Origin: Clostridiaceae bacterium
Lineage (GTDB): Bacteria; Bacillota; Clostridia; Oscillospirales; Acutalibacteraceae
Assembly: GCA_016292785.1 (NCBI GenBank)
Contig: JAEDFL010000014.1
Span: 1 to 39,591 of the forward strand
DNA length: 39,591 nucleotides
Reading direction: 5' to 3'
A program made the translations under genes and the position numbers. Below, piece by piece: positions 32,103-39,591 of this stretch (its first letter is position 1; the number at the start of each line of letters is the position of its first letter). Below the pieces are notes generated by a model. That model did not search any database and was not told the DNA's origin. It saw only the letters and a list, made by a program, of their open reading frames with translations.

Positions 32103-32117
32103 GACATCAATCTCCTT

Positions 32118-32960
32118 TTACAGCCGTCTCTGTTCGAGCTTGCTGTTGAGTATTTCCAAAAATGTTTCATTCTTTATTCTGATAAATTCGCCGCACATCT
32201 CCGCCCGTTTTATTCTCACCGAACAGCCTTTCCCGATCGGTATTGCGTCCTCCCCGTCGCAGGAAAGTCCGATCTCCGCATCACCGTCACCCCTGAGCAC
32301 AAATTCAGAATCGGGCTTGAAGATCAATGACCTTGAGAAAAGGGAATGGGTGCAGATCGGAGTAAGCAGAACGCTTTCAATCTGAGGATCGACAACAGGT
32401 CCGCCTGCCGAAAGATTGTAAGCCGTAGAGCCGGTCGGAGTGGAAAAAATAATTCCGTCCGCCGTATATTTATTGAGAAACTTGCCGTTATGCTCAACAA
32501 TGAAATCGTCCATCTTTATTTGCAGACCTCTTGCCACAACGGCGTCATTGACGCAATAATGAGTGCTGAGTATTTCTCCGTCGGGCGAAACAATCTCCGC
32601 CCTGAGCATCATTCTGCGGTCAATCTCATATTCTCCGCTTTTAAGTGCCGAAAGCATTTCCAGCTCGGTCGGCTCAAGTCCTGCCATAAAAGCAATACGT
32701 CCGGCATTTATTCCGAGGGTGGGTTTGCCGAACTTTGCGGCGTGAATTATCGTTCCGTCGCCGCCTACGGCTATCACAACATCACAGCTCTCGGTCATCT
32801 CCTCAAGGGGAAGAAATTCCGCCTCGGTGTTTTTGAAATATTCTATGTAATCACGCTTTATGAAGTATTTCATACCGTGCTTTTCAAGCTCGGCGCAGAC
32901 GTCAAGCGACACCTGCAATGCGCTTTTTCTTGTGAGATTGGGAAGTAATGCTATTTTCAT
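32118..32960 (-). CDS. nadK: NAD kinase
   Basis: A 280-residue kinase that phosphorylates NAD to NADP. Family motifs: VIAVGGDGTIIHAAKFGKP with the catalytic GGDGT (about 67-71), GINAGRIAFMAGLEPTE, CVNDAVVARG for adenine/ribose contacts, and FSTPTGSTAYNLSAGGPVVD (substrate loop). Length is normal for bacterial NadK. It lies 14 nt after tlyA and 15 nt before argR. The start is ATG with a clear hydrophobic first strand (KIALLPN). Confidence 0.95.
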   Translation of the reverse strand: MKIALLPNLTRKSALQVSLDVCAELEKHGMKYFIKRDYIEYFKNTEAEFLPLEEMTESCDVVIAVGGDGTIIHAAKFGKPTLGINAGRIAFMAGLEPTELEMLSALKSGEYEIDRRMMLRAEIVSPDGEILSTHYCVNDAVVARGLQIKMDDFIVEHNGKFLNKYTADGIIFSTPTGSTAYNLSAGGPVVDPQIESVLLTPICTHSLFSRSLIFKPDSEFVLRGDGDAEIGLSCDGEDAIPIGKGCSVRIKRAEMCGEFIRIKNETFLEILNSKLEQRRL

Positions 32961-32974
32961 AATCTTTCCCTGCC

Positions 32975-33784
32975 TTATTTATCAAGTTCGCCGTGGGAGA
33001 GCCTGACAAGCTCCTCTGGCGTAATTTCGCAAAGCTTCTGCGGAGCTTCGCTTTTTTCTATGTGCATAAGGTATTCGATGTTGCCCTCGGGTCCTTTGAT
33101 CGGTGAAAAGTCGAGATTTTTCACATCAAATCCGTTCTCAAGCGCAAAGGCAACCGTGTTTTCGACAACCTCGATATGCACCTGCGGATCACGTACAACT
33201 CCCTTTTTGCCGATCTTCTCCCTGCCTGCTTCAAACTGAGGTTTGATCAGGCACACCGCCTGACCGTCCGATTTCAGCAATTCACGCAGAACAGGAAGAA
33301 TTATTTTCAAAGAAATGAAAGAAACGTCAACGCTTGCAAAATCAATATCCTCGGGTATCTGCTCGTGGGTAACGTAACGGAAATTTGTGCGTTCCATATT
33401 GACAACACGCTCGTCCGTTCTCAGCTTCCATGCAAGCTGACCGTAGCCGACATCTATCGAATACACCTTTTTTGCGCCGTGGCTGAGCATACAGTCGGTA
33501 AAGCCGCCCGTTGAAGCACCGATATCCATACAGACGCAGCCGCTGAGGTCAATATCAAATTTTTCCGCCGCCTTTTGCAGCTTCAGTCCTCCCCTGCTGA
33601 CAAACGGGTTTCGGCTGCCTCTGACCTCGATTTCGTCATCGGGTTTTACGGCTGCTCCCGCTTTCAGCTCCTTTTGACCGTTCAGGTAAACCTGCCCTGC
33701 CATTATCAAAGCCTTTGCTTTCTCTCTTGACTCGGCAAGTCCCTTCTGAGTCAAAGCGATATCCAGTCTTATTTTATCGGACAA
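32975..33784 (-). CDS. tlyA: TlyA family rRNA (cytidine-2'-O)-methyltransferase
   Basis: A 269-residue protein with an N-terminal S4 RNA-binding domain (LDIALTQKGLAESREKAKAL, VYLNGQ) and an FtsJ-type methyltransferase domain with SAM motif DIGASTGGFTDCMLSHGAK, followed by VYSIDVGYGQL and SVDVSFISLK with LIKPQFE. TlyA of mycobacteria 2'-O-methylates C1409 of 16S and C1920 of 23S rRNA, which affects capreomycin sensitivity; older annotations call it haemolysin. The start is TTG 33784, 6 nt from GAGGTG, which overlaps the end of dxs. It lies 3 nt after dxs in the operon. Confidence 0.92.
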   Translation of the reverse strand: MSDKIRLDIALTQKGLAESREKAKALIMAGQVYLNGQKELKAGAAVKPDDEIEVRGSRNPFVSRGGLKLQKAAEKFDIDLSGCVCMDIGASTGGFTDCMLSHGAKKVYSIDVGYGQLAWKLRTDERVVNMERTNFRYVTHEQIPEDIDFASVDVSFISLKIILPVLRELLKSDGQAVCLIKPQFEAGREKIGKKGVVRDPQVHIEVVENTVAFALENGFDVKNLDFSPIKGPEGNIEYLMHIEKSEAPQKLCEITPEELVRLSHGELDK

Positions 33785-33787
33785 AAT

Positions 33788-35659
33788 CTACACCTCAGTC
33801 GTTTTTTTTACTATTTTATCAACCATACTTTCGCTGTCAAAGCCGTAGTCTTTAATAAGCTCAGGCACCTTTGCCTGCTTGACGAAGCAGTCCTCGACTG
33901 CGGTGATGTCATAACCGCCCTTGTAGCCTCGCTGAAGAAGCTCTGCGGCAAGCTTTTCCGCAATTCCGCCGCTTCTGACGCCCTCCTCGAAGAAGAAAAT
34001 ATATTTTGAATTGAGCGTCCTGTCAATCGCCTCGGTGTCAATCGGTTTAATTCTGTTGAGCTTGAGAACCTTGGCTTTGATATTACGTTTTTCCAGTTCT
34101 CTGACCGCCTTTGCCGTCTCAGAGAAAAGCCTGCCGTAGGTCACCAGAACAATCTCAGCCGCCTCGTCGCCGTAAATATCATAAGTGCCGAAGGACGGAG
34201 TATAGTCCTCGGGAATATTCGCTTCGCCGCCTCTCGGATAACGAACGGCGACAACATCGCTGTCACGGTAAAAGGCGTTGCCGAAATCGACCTTCATCTC
34301 GTCATAGGTCGCAGGCGAATAGACCGTGACCTTGGGAATACTCTGCAAAAACGCAACGTCATAAAGTCCGTTGTGTGTTTCACCGTCGTCACCGACAAAG
34401 CCTGCCCTGTCGATCGCAAGCACAAGCTTCTGATCCTGTAATGCGCCGTCGTGGATAATCTCGTCATAGCAACGCTGTAAAAACGTTGAATACACCGCAA
34501 AAACGGGAAGCATACCGCCCTTGGCAAGTCCCGACGCAAAGGTGACTGCGTGTTCCTCGGCGATACCGACATCAAAAAATCTTTCCGAATATTTATTGCT
34601 GAACTCAGTCAATCCCGTGCCGAGGGACATTGCGGCGGTGATGAGGGAAATACGTCTGTCCTTTTCCGCCATCTTACACATCAGCTTGCCGAATTCGTTG
34701 CAGAATGTGTCGCCCGTCGAGTGCGGCTCGCCCGTATTTATATCAAAGTCCGAAATGCCGTGGAAGTAGCTCGGATCTTTTTCGGCATAGTCGTATCCCT
34801 TGCCCTTTACCGTGTTGACATGGAGCAGGACGGGAGAGTGGAGACTCTTTGCCGTCTCCAAAGCCTCGCACATAGAGCCTATATCGTGACCGTCAATCGG
34901 TCCCATATAGCGAAAGCCCATTTTTTCAAATATCGTGCTTTCATATATCAGGTTTTTAACCGCCGTCTTGAATTTAAAAAGACCTTGAGCCATTGCATGA
35001 CCGACAAGCGGAATCCTGTCGAGGAAACGCTCCAGTCTCGCTTTCATTCGCACATATTTTTTCTTTGAACGTATCTTTGTCAGATACTTGGCTACCGAGC
35101 CGACATTCTTCGAGATCGACATTTCATTGTCGTTGAGAATAACGATGAAATTTGTCTTGGACCTGCCTGCGTTGTTGAGTGCCTCATAGACAAGACCGCC
35201 CGTGAACGAGCCGTCGCCGATAACCGCAACGGTATAGTTATTGTTCCTCTTTATCTTATTTGCCTGGGCAATTCCGTAGGCGGAGGAAACGGAGGTTCCG
35301 CTGTGTCCGCTGTAAAAGGTGTCGTGCTCGCTCTCGTTCGGGTGACAGAAGCCCGATATTCCGTCTTTCTGCCTGATAGTGTCAAAAACGTCATAACGTC
35401 CCGTGAGGAGCTTATGAGTGTAAGCCTGATGACCGACATCCCATACAATTCTGTCGCTCGGTGAATTGAACATCAGATGAATCGCTATGGTCAATTCGAC
35501 CGCACCGAGGTTAGAGGCAAGATGACCTCCGTTTTTCGAAACGGTTTCAATCAGAACGTCTCTTATCTCCTGAGCAAGACCGCCGTATTCGGAGCTGTCA
35601 AGCTTTTTCAGATCCTGCGGAGAATGTATTTTATCAAGATATTTAATTTTCTTATCCAA
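33788..35659 (-). CDS. dxs: 1-deoxy-D-xylulose-5-phosphate synthase
   Basis: A 623-residue thiamine-diphosphate enzyme that condenses pyruvate and glyceraldehyde 3-phosphate, the first step of the MEP isoprenoid pathway. Motifs: LASNLGAVELTIAIH, WDVGHQAYTHKLLTGR, the ThDP-binding VIGDGSFTGGLVYEALNNAG, FIVILNDNEMSIS, and in the pyrimidine domain FDVGIAEEHAVTFASGLAKG, with DRAGFVGDDGETHNG. It starts at TTG 35659, with GGATGTG in front. It is directly downstream of the prenyl diphosphate synthase gene, and the two steps feed the same pathway. Confidence 0.96.
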   Translation of the reverse strand: MDKKIKYLDKIHSPQDLKKLDSSEYGGLAQEIRDVLIETVSKNGGHLASNLGAVELTIAIHLMFNSPSDRIVWDVGHQAYTHKLLTGRYDVFDTIRQKDGISGFCHPNESEHDTFYSGHSGTSVSSAYGIAQANKIKRNNNYTVAVIGDGSFTGGLVYEALNNAGRSKTNFIVILNDNEMSISKNVGSVAKYLTKIRSKKKYVRMKARLERFLDRIPLVGHAMAQGLFKFKTAVKNLIYESTIFEKMGFRYMGPIDGHDIGSMCEALETAKSLHSPVLLHVNTVKGKGYDYAEKDPSYFHGISDFDINTGEPHSTGDTFCNEFGKLMCKMAEKDRRISLITAAMSLGTGLTEFSNKYSERFFDVGIAEEHAVTFASGLAKGGMLPVFAVYSTFLQRCYDEIIHDGALQDQKLVLAIDRAGFVGDDGETHNGLYDVAFLQSIPKVTVYSPATYDEMKVDFGNAFYRDSDVVAVRYPRGGEANIPEDYTPSFGTYDIYGDEAAEIVLVTYGRLFSETAKAVRELEKRNIKAKVLKLNRIKPIDTEAIDRTLNSKYIFFFEEGVRSGGIAEKLAAELLQRGYKGGYDITAVEDCFVKQAKVPELIKDYGFDSESMVDKIVKKTTEV

Positions 35660-35684
35660 TAGTGTTCACATCCGATACCGAAAA

Positions 35685-36539
35685 CTAATTCTTTCTCTTT
35701 TCCAGTTTGTCCGCAAATTCGGCAAGAAAATCCGCATTGCCGTCAAAATTTTTCAGAGCTTCTTTCGCTTTCACCGTCAGCTCGGATACAATCTCCTTTG
35801 AACGTTCGATGCCGAGAAGCGAAACATAGGTGCATTTTTCGTTTTCGTCGTCGCTTCCGACAGGCTTGCCGAGGGTTGCCGTGTCGCTTGTTATATCAAG
35901 AATATCGTCAACAATCTGGAAAGAAATTCCGATGCACCTTGCATATTCCTCGGCGGCAGGGATCATATCCTTTCTGCCTGCGGCTATACATCCCATGACG
36001 CAGGCGGCTCTTATCAGCTCGCCCGTTTTAAGCGCGTCGGTTTTTTCAATATCTTCAAGTCCGACCTTTTTCCCCTCGTTCTGAAGATCCATAACCTGAC
36101 CGCCGACCATTCCTGCCCAGCCTGCCGCCTTGGAAAGAACCGAGACTGCGTCAATCACACGCTCGGCAGGCAGTTGAGCCTTGACCGCCGTTTCAAAGGC
36201 AAGCGTCAGGAGTGCATCACCTGCAAGAAGTGCATATTCCTCGCCGAACGCAATGTGGCAGGAAGGCTTTCCCCTGCGAAAATCGTCGTTGTCCATACAG
36301 GGCAGATCGTCGTGAATAAGCGAATAGGTGTGGATCATTTCAAGCGCACAGGCAAGCGGCATAGCCTTTTCGCTGTCGCCGCCGCAAGCCTCGCAGAAAG
36401 ACAGCACAAGCTCGGGTCTTATTCTCTTGCCGCCGTTTTCAACGCTGTAACGCATCGCACGGCTTACTATATCGTCGCTTTCGGGCATATATCCCTCAAG
36501 CGCCTTGTTAATCATTTCAATATGGCTCAATGATATCAT
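35685..36539 (-). CDS. ispA: Polyprenyl synthetase (farnesyl/geranylgeranyl diphosphate synthase)
   Basis: A 284-residue trans-prenyltransferase. First Asp-rich motif DDLPCMDNDDFRRGKP (bacterial DDxxxxD type), second Asp-rich motif FQIVDDILDITSD, plus GGKRIRPELVLSFCEACGGD and the HTYSLIHDDL helix. It condenses IPP with allylic diphosphates in the cytosol to give C15 (or C20) chains for cell-wall lipid carriers and quinones. It starts with ATG overlapping the xseB stop by 4 nt (ATGA). Chain length cannot be set firmly from sequence; FPP synthase is the usual role at this locus. Confidence 0.94.
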   Translation of the reverse strand: MISLSHIEMINKALEGYMPESDDIVSRAMRYSVENGGKRIRPELVLSFCEACGGDSEKAMPLACALEMIHTYSLIHDDLPCMDNDDFRRGKPSCHIAFGEEYALLAGDALLTLAFETAVKAQLPAERVIDAVSVLSKAAGWAGMVGGQVMDLQNEGKKVGLEDIEKTDALKTGELIRAACVMGCIAAGRKDMIPAAEEYARCIGISFQIVDDILDITSDTATLGKPVGSDDENEKCTYVSLLGIERSKEIVSELTVKAKEALKNFDGNADFLAEFADKLEKRKN

Positions 36540-36730
36540 TCCTCTTTTTCGGATAATTCCGTGATTTTCAGCTTGGCTTTTTCCAAGCTCGTGTTGCAGA
36601 ACGAGGCAAGCTTTGTGCTTTCCTCGAACAGCTTTATTGATTCGTCAAGCGGCAGACTGCCGTCGTCGAGCTTTGCGACGATCTCCTCAAGTCTTGCCAT
36701 AGCCTGTTCATATGTCATTTTAGCCGCCAT
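36536..36730 (-). CDS. xseB: Exodeoxyribonuclease VII small subunit
   Basis: A 64-residue protein with the XseB pattern MTYEQAMARLEEIVAKLDDG, SLPLDESIKLFEES and a C-terminal helix. Several copies bind one XseA to form exonuclease VII, which degrades single-stranded DNA in both directions. Its start abuts the xseA stop codon and its end overlaps ispA by 4 nt. Two in-frame Met codons lie close together (MAAKM); GAGGTGC supports the first. Confidence 0.95.
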   Translation of the reverse strand: MAAKMTYEQAMARLEEIVAKLDDGSLPLDESIKLFEESTKLASFCNTSLEKAKLKITELSEKEE

Positions 36731-37921
36731 TTAAAGCACCTCGCATTTTCTTTCTCCGTCCGAAAATCCGACGGTAATCCGGTCGCCCTTTTTCAAAGCC
36801 TTTGAGCTTGCAACGACCTTTTCGTCCTTGGTAACGATCGAGTATCCCCTCGCCATAACCTTCAGCGGACTCAGAGCGTCAAGCCTTGCCGCCGTTGACG
36901 AAAGTCTCGCCGTTTCTGAATCCAGCTTTCTCTGCACGCTCAGAAGTGCGCTCGTCATAAGTGTATCGACCGTCTGTATTTTCTGATCTATAAGCATTGA
37001 CGGGCTTCTGTATCTGAGCCTTTCTTTTATAATTTCGAGTCTTTCTTTCTCGTCATTGACACGCTGTAAAAGAGTTGCTTCACATTCATAAACTACCGTC
37101 TGAACGAAAGCTATGTCCTCCCTGATATCGGGAACGGCAAGCTCAGCCGCCGCAGACGGAGTCGGCGCACGCAGATCGGCAACGAAATCGCAGATTGTGA
37201 AATCCGTTTCGTGTCCGACCGCCGAGATTATCGGAATACGGCTTTTAAATACCGCCCTTGCGACGATCTCCTCGTTGAATGCCCAGAGATCCTCAAGCGA
37301 ACCTCCCCCACGTCCGACTATCAGAACATCGGCATAATCGCCCGAATTAAAGCGTTCGATTGCATCGACAATCTGAGGAGCCGCCGAAGCTCCCTGAACC
37401 TGAACGGGAGCTAAGATAATCTCAGCCAACGGGTACCGTCGGGAGATAACGTTCCTGATATCCTGAATTACCGCACCCGTTGCCGAGGTGACAACGCCTA
37501 TCCTCATACAGCGGTAAGGTATCGGCTTTTTAAACCTCTCGTCAAAAAGTCCCTCCTGCGCCAGCCTGTTCTTGAGCTGTTCAAAGGCAAGATTGAGTGC
37601 GCCGAGACCGTCGGGCTGCATATCGTCAATATAAAGCTGGTACTGTCCGTCACGCTCAAACACCGACACTCTGCCTCTGACTATGACCTTCATTCCGTTT
37701 TCGGGCATGAATTTCAGCCGCCTGTTAGCGGAGGCAAACATAACCGCCTTGACGGCGCAGTTTTCGTCCTTTAAGGTCAGATAAAAATGTCCCGTTCGGT
37801 AATGGTTGGTGAAGTTCGATATCTCGCCCACAACATAAAGACTTCTGAGCAGGCTGTCGCCGTCGATTATCGACTTTATATAAGTATTCAGTTGCGTTAC
37901 ACTCAGTACCGTTGATTTCAT
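36731..37921 (-). CDS. xseA: Exodeoxyribonuclease VII large subunit
   Basis: A 396-residue catalytic subunit. The N-terminal OB-fold reads VTQLNTYIKSIIDGDSLLRS, VVGEISNFTNHYRTGHFYLT and VRGRVSVFERDGQYQLYID. The catalytic core has RIGVVTSATGAVIQDI, IVGRGGGSLEDLWAFNEE and ISAVGHETDFTICDFVADLR with APTPSAAAELA. A coiled-coil region follows, and RGYSIVTKDEKVV is the C-terminal subunit segment. Its ATG overlaps the stop of the Kae1-like gene by 1 nt (TAATG). Length is slightly under that of E. coli XseA, as usual in Firmicutes. Confidence 0.96.
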   Translation of the reverse strand: MKSTVLSVTQLNTYIKSIIDGDSLLRSLYVVGEISNFTNHYRTGHFYLTLKDENCAVKAVMFASANRRLKFMPENGMKVIVRGRVSVFERDGQYQLYIDDMQPDGLGALNLAFEQLKNRLAQEGLFDERFKKPIPYRCMRIGVVTSATGAVIQDIRNVISRRYPLAEIILAPVQVQGASAAPQIVDAIERFNSGDYADVLIVGRGGGSLEDLWAFNEEIVARAVFKSRIPIISAVGHETDFTICDFVADLRAPTPSAAAELAVPDIREDIAFVQTVVYECEATLLQRVNDEKERLEIIKERLRYRSPSMLIDQKIQTVDTLMTSALLSVQRKLDSETARLSSTAARLDALSPLKVMARGYSIVTKDEKVVASSKALKKGDRITVGFSDGERKCEVL

Positions 37922-38850
37922 TAAAGTGTCCTCTTGTGATATTCGGCGGCAAGCAGGGCAATTCCTGCGGCATTGTCCGCCGAAAATTCGGGTTCGGCAA
38001 AGCCTGCGCCGAGCTTTTCTTCAAACTCTTTTCTGATAATGCTGTTTGACATAACTCCGCCCGAAAAAATCATCGGCAGACCGCCGAATTTTTCCTTTGC
38101 AAAAAGGGCGGTTTTATAAAGAGCCGTCATAATATAATCAAGGCAGTAGCGGCAGATATCCTCAGGCTTTTCGCCCTTTTCGAGCATCGCCCTGCACTTG
38201 TTTTCAACGCCCGAAAGACAGCAGTTGCCGTCCTTGAGCTTAATATTTACCTTATATTTCTTATCGCTTTTCCGGGCAAGCTCGTCAACATATTTCCCTG
38301 CAGGAAAAGGATAGCCGAGCATAACTCCGACTCTGTCAACCGCCTGACCTGCCTTGAGGTCAAGCGACGAAGCTATCAGCTCCGTTTCAAGCTCCCCTCT
38401 GACAAGCAGGGCTTGAGTTGTTCCGCCCGAAACGTGAAAAGCGAAAAAATCCTTGCCGTAAAGCTCACGCCTGCCGGAGGAATACAGAGCCGCCATAATG
38501 TGTCCCTGCTGATGTGAAAAGCGGAACAGCGGTTTGCCCGTTGCCGCCGACACCGACTCTGCGGCGCAAACACCCGTCAGAAAGCAAGGCATATACGAGC
38601 CCTCAGCCCTCATCGGTGCGTCGGAAACTCCGACTGCGGCTATCTCGCCGTCAAAGCCGTCAAAAAGCTCCCTCATAAGCTCGGGAAGCTGAACGGTGTG
38701 GTGAAAAACCGCATCGCTCTGACGAAGTCCAAGCTCCCCTTTTTTCACGGGCAGAAGCTTCTTGCGATGAACGACCGTGTCCGTATCGCTGTCATAAATC
38801 GCACACGAGGTCGTGTAATTGCTTGTATCAATTCCCAGATAATAAGGCAT
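37921..38850 (-). CDS. Kae1/TsaD-like (M22 family) protein, secondary paralogue
   Basis: A 309-residue member of the ASKHA/Kae1 superfamily: MPYYLGIDTSNYTTS (phosphate loop), RFSHQQGHIMAAL with the HxxxH metal-site pair, FHVSGGTTQALLV, MIFSGGVMSNSIIRKEF and FSADNAAGIALLA. It is shorter and more divergent than typical TsaD, which makes the t6A37 modification of tRNA with TsaBCE. In many Clostridia such a paralogue sits between nusB and xseA (from memory); its function is not established. I start at the Met just before PYYLGIDTS (38850), 1 nt after the nusB stop and after AAGAGG. A long open stretch upstream overlaps nusB and is not coding. Confidence 0.85.
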   Translation of the reverse strand: MPYYLGIDTSNYTTSCAIYDSDTDTVVHRKKLLPVKKGELGLRQSDAVFHHTVQLPELMRELFDGFDGEIAAVGVSDAPMRAEGSYMPCFLTGVCAAESVSAATGKPLFRFSHQQGHIMAALYSSGRRELYGKDFFAFHVSGGTTQALLVRGELETELIASSLDLKAGQAVDRVGVMLGYPFPAGKYVDELARKSDKKYKVNIKLKDGNCCLSGVENKCRAMLEKGEKPEDICRYCLDYIMTALYKTALFAKEKFGGLPMIFSGGVMSNSIIRKEFEEKLGAGFAEPEFSADNAAGIALLAAEYHKRTL

Positions 38851-38851
38851 T

Positions 38852-39268
38852 TTAATCCTCTTTTTCTCTTGCGATAGAGCCGAGTATTCCGTTGATAAAG
38901 CTCTTGTCCTCGTCCGATCCGTAGACCTTGCAGATCTCAACAGCTTCGTTTATCGAAACACCGACGGGAACCTTGTCGAAATACTTCATCTCGCAGACCG
39001 CCATTCTCAAAAGAGCAAGGCTGACCTTTGAAATTCTCTGCTTGCTCCAGCCCTTGAGGTTTTTCTCGATCACGCCGTCAATCTCGTCAATATGCTCCTC
39101 GGCTTTTCTGACGATATCAGCGGTCATTTTATTCTTTTCGATAACCTCCGATTCAACCGCAATTTTTAAAATTTCATCAATCGTAAGCTCGGAATTGAAA
39201 GACCTTTCAAAAAGAATGATGAAGGCCTGTTCCCTTGCTTTACGCTTGTCCGCAGAAGGTGAACCCAT
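38852..39268 (-). CDS. nusB: Transcription antitermination factor NusB
   Basis: A 138-residue all-helical protein: KREQAFIILFE-type start (KAREQAFIILFERSF), IDEIDGVIEKNLKGWSKQRI, SKVSLALLRMAVCEMKYF, VPVGVSINEAVEICKVYG and KSFINGILGSIARE, all hallmarks. NusB with NusE binds boxA RNA and promotes rRNA antitermination. I start at the Met before GSPSADKRKAR (39268), with AAAGGACGG upstream; the frame is open to 39367, but that stretch is the leader with a palindrome. First gene of the operon running to recN. Confidence 0.94.
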   Translation of the reverse strand: MGSPSADKRKAREQAFIILFERSFNSELTIDEILKIAVESEVIEKNKMTADIVRKAEEHIDEIDGVIEKNLKGWSKQRISKVSLALLRMAVCEMKYFDKVPVGVSINEAVEICKVYGSDEDKSFINGILGSIAREKED

Positions 39269-39289
39269 TGTTTTCCGTCCTTTCGCTAT

Positions 39290-39318
39290 AAAAAATCCCT
39301 CTGTATATATACAGAGGG
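39290..39318 (-). terminator. Terminator-like palindrome inside the nusB leader
   Basis: Minus strand: CCCTCTGTATA and TATACAGAGGG are perfect 11-base arms with no spacer (39318-39297), followed by A and T6 (39295-39290). It lies about 55 nt after the predicted transcription start and about 20 nt before the nusB start codon, so it would act on the operon's own mRNA. The perfect palindrome means some arm bases must form the loop. Confidence 0.6.
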
Positions 39319-39354
39319 CACAAGTTTCTTTTTGGAATATAAGGTGCGCTGAAT

Positions 39355-39366
39355 TGTATATATACA
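39355..39366. repeat. Second copy of TGTATATATACA in the nusB leader
   Basis: The 12-base palindrome TGTATATATACA occurs at 39302-39313 (centre of the terminator-like hairpin) and again at 39355-39366, near +8 to +19 of the predicted transcript. As RNA the two copies can pair with each other. Confidence 0.6.
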
Positions 39367-39379
39367 CTATTCAATGCAT

Positions 39380-39407
39380 ATTATACCACGCTTTTAAAAA
39401 ATCTCAA
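39380..39407 (-). promoter_or_regulatory. Promoter of the nusB-recN operon
   Basis: Minus strand: TTGAGA (39407-39402), 16-nt spacer, TATAAT (39385-39380). The predicted start near 39373 gives a leader of about 105 nt before nusB. Confidence 0.75.
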
Positions 39408-39532
39408 CTGTTTTTTGCATTATTATTTAAAAAACAGCCGTATTTGTCCGATAATTTAGAATCTGAACGTCCGGCACTGAAGTCTTAAACGGTTTGAAAG
39501 GTATTTATCCCTGAAAGCATCGCTTATACGAA

Positions 39533-39591
39533 TTACAGCGTGCCGTTTTCAAACTCACGCTTAAACCATACGTCCTTAACTTCAAATTCAC
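39533..39591 (-). CDS. C-terminal fragment of an unidentified gene (partial)
   Basis: At the right edge one minus-strand frame reads EFEVKDVWFKREFENGTL and stops at TAA 39535-39533. The composition is protein-like and the direction matches the nusB operon, but only 18 codons are visible, so the family cannot be named. The next 125 nt hold the nusB promoter and no clear terminator. Confidence 0.35.
   Translation of the reverse strand, partial: EFEVKDVWFKREFENGTL

Overview
The window looks like a chromosome segment from a low-to-moderate GC, Gram-positive anaerobe of the class Clostridia, most likely a gut Ruminococcaceae/Oscillospirales-type organism. This is inferred from gene content and order: a nusB-xseA-xseB-ispA-dxs-tlyA-nadK-argR-recN cluster, cotJ spore-coat genes, VanW-family and DUF4474-like proteins, an M22/Kae1-like protein beside nusB, lipobox proteins, strong AGGAGG-type ribosome sites, and A/T-rich spacers with consensus TTGACA-N17-TATAAT promoters. 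There are no rRNA or tRNA genes, CRISPR arrays or insertion sequences that I can see.

Layout. 1-6150: a loose set of single genes (DUF3267 membrane zincin, secreted ceramidase-like hydrolase, two GNAT acetyltransferases, a secreted alpha/beta hydrolase, an acidic single-pass membrane protein), with two decayed genes among them. 6152-8265: an M20 peptidase, then an unusually well-marked short transcription unit (perfect promoter, 41-codon ORF, strong terminator). 8385-12520: a MarR regulator followed by a heterodimeric ABC exporter. 12607-14130: a PlsC-like acyltransferase and a PHP-domain phosphoesterase. 14300-14894: cotJA-cotJB and a cotJC cut off after about 33 recognisable codons, behind a leader that can hide the cotJA ribosome site. 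14987-19001: VanW, a degenerate P-loop-pair protein, a biotin protein ligase without HTH domain, a DivIVA-like coiled-coil protein and MscL.

19120-21942 (minus strand) is the oddest block: a regulator with two different HTH domains, a 75-residue helical protein and a 654-residue protein joining a phage-baseplate-like N-terminus to an M14-type carboxypeptidase fold, all translationally coupled. 22104-29862 holds an HD-domain protein, a large secreted lipase-like protein, a MacA/MacB-like adaptor and permease without their ATPase, and three secreted or lipid-anchored proteins.

29953-39268 (minus strand) is one tightly packed housekeeping operon from nusB to recN: transcription antitermination, a Kae1-like protein, exonuclease VII, isoprenoid precursor and prenyl diphosphate synthesis, rRNA methylation, NAD kinase, arginine repressor and DNA repair. 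Gaps are 25 nt or less and several genes overlap. It starts from a sigma-A-type promoter near 39390, and a perfect palindrome plus T-run lies inside the nusB leader.

No single large, clearly new system is evident. The best candidates for novelty are the short transcript at 7890-8265, the 19120-21942 module, the cotJ leader with its truncated cotJC, the nusB leader, and an 11-base motif shared by three non-coding regions.
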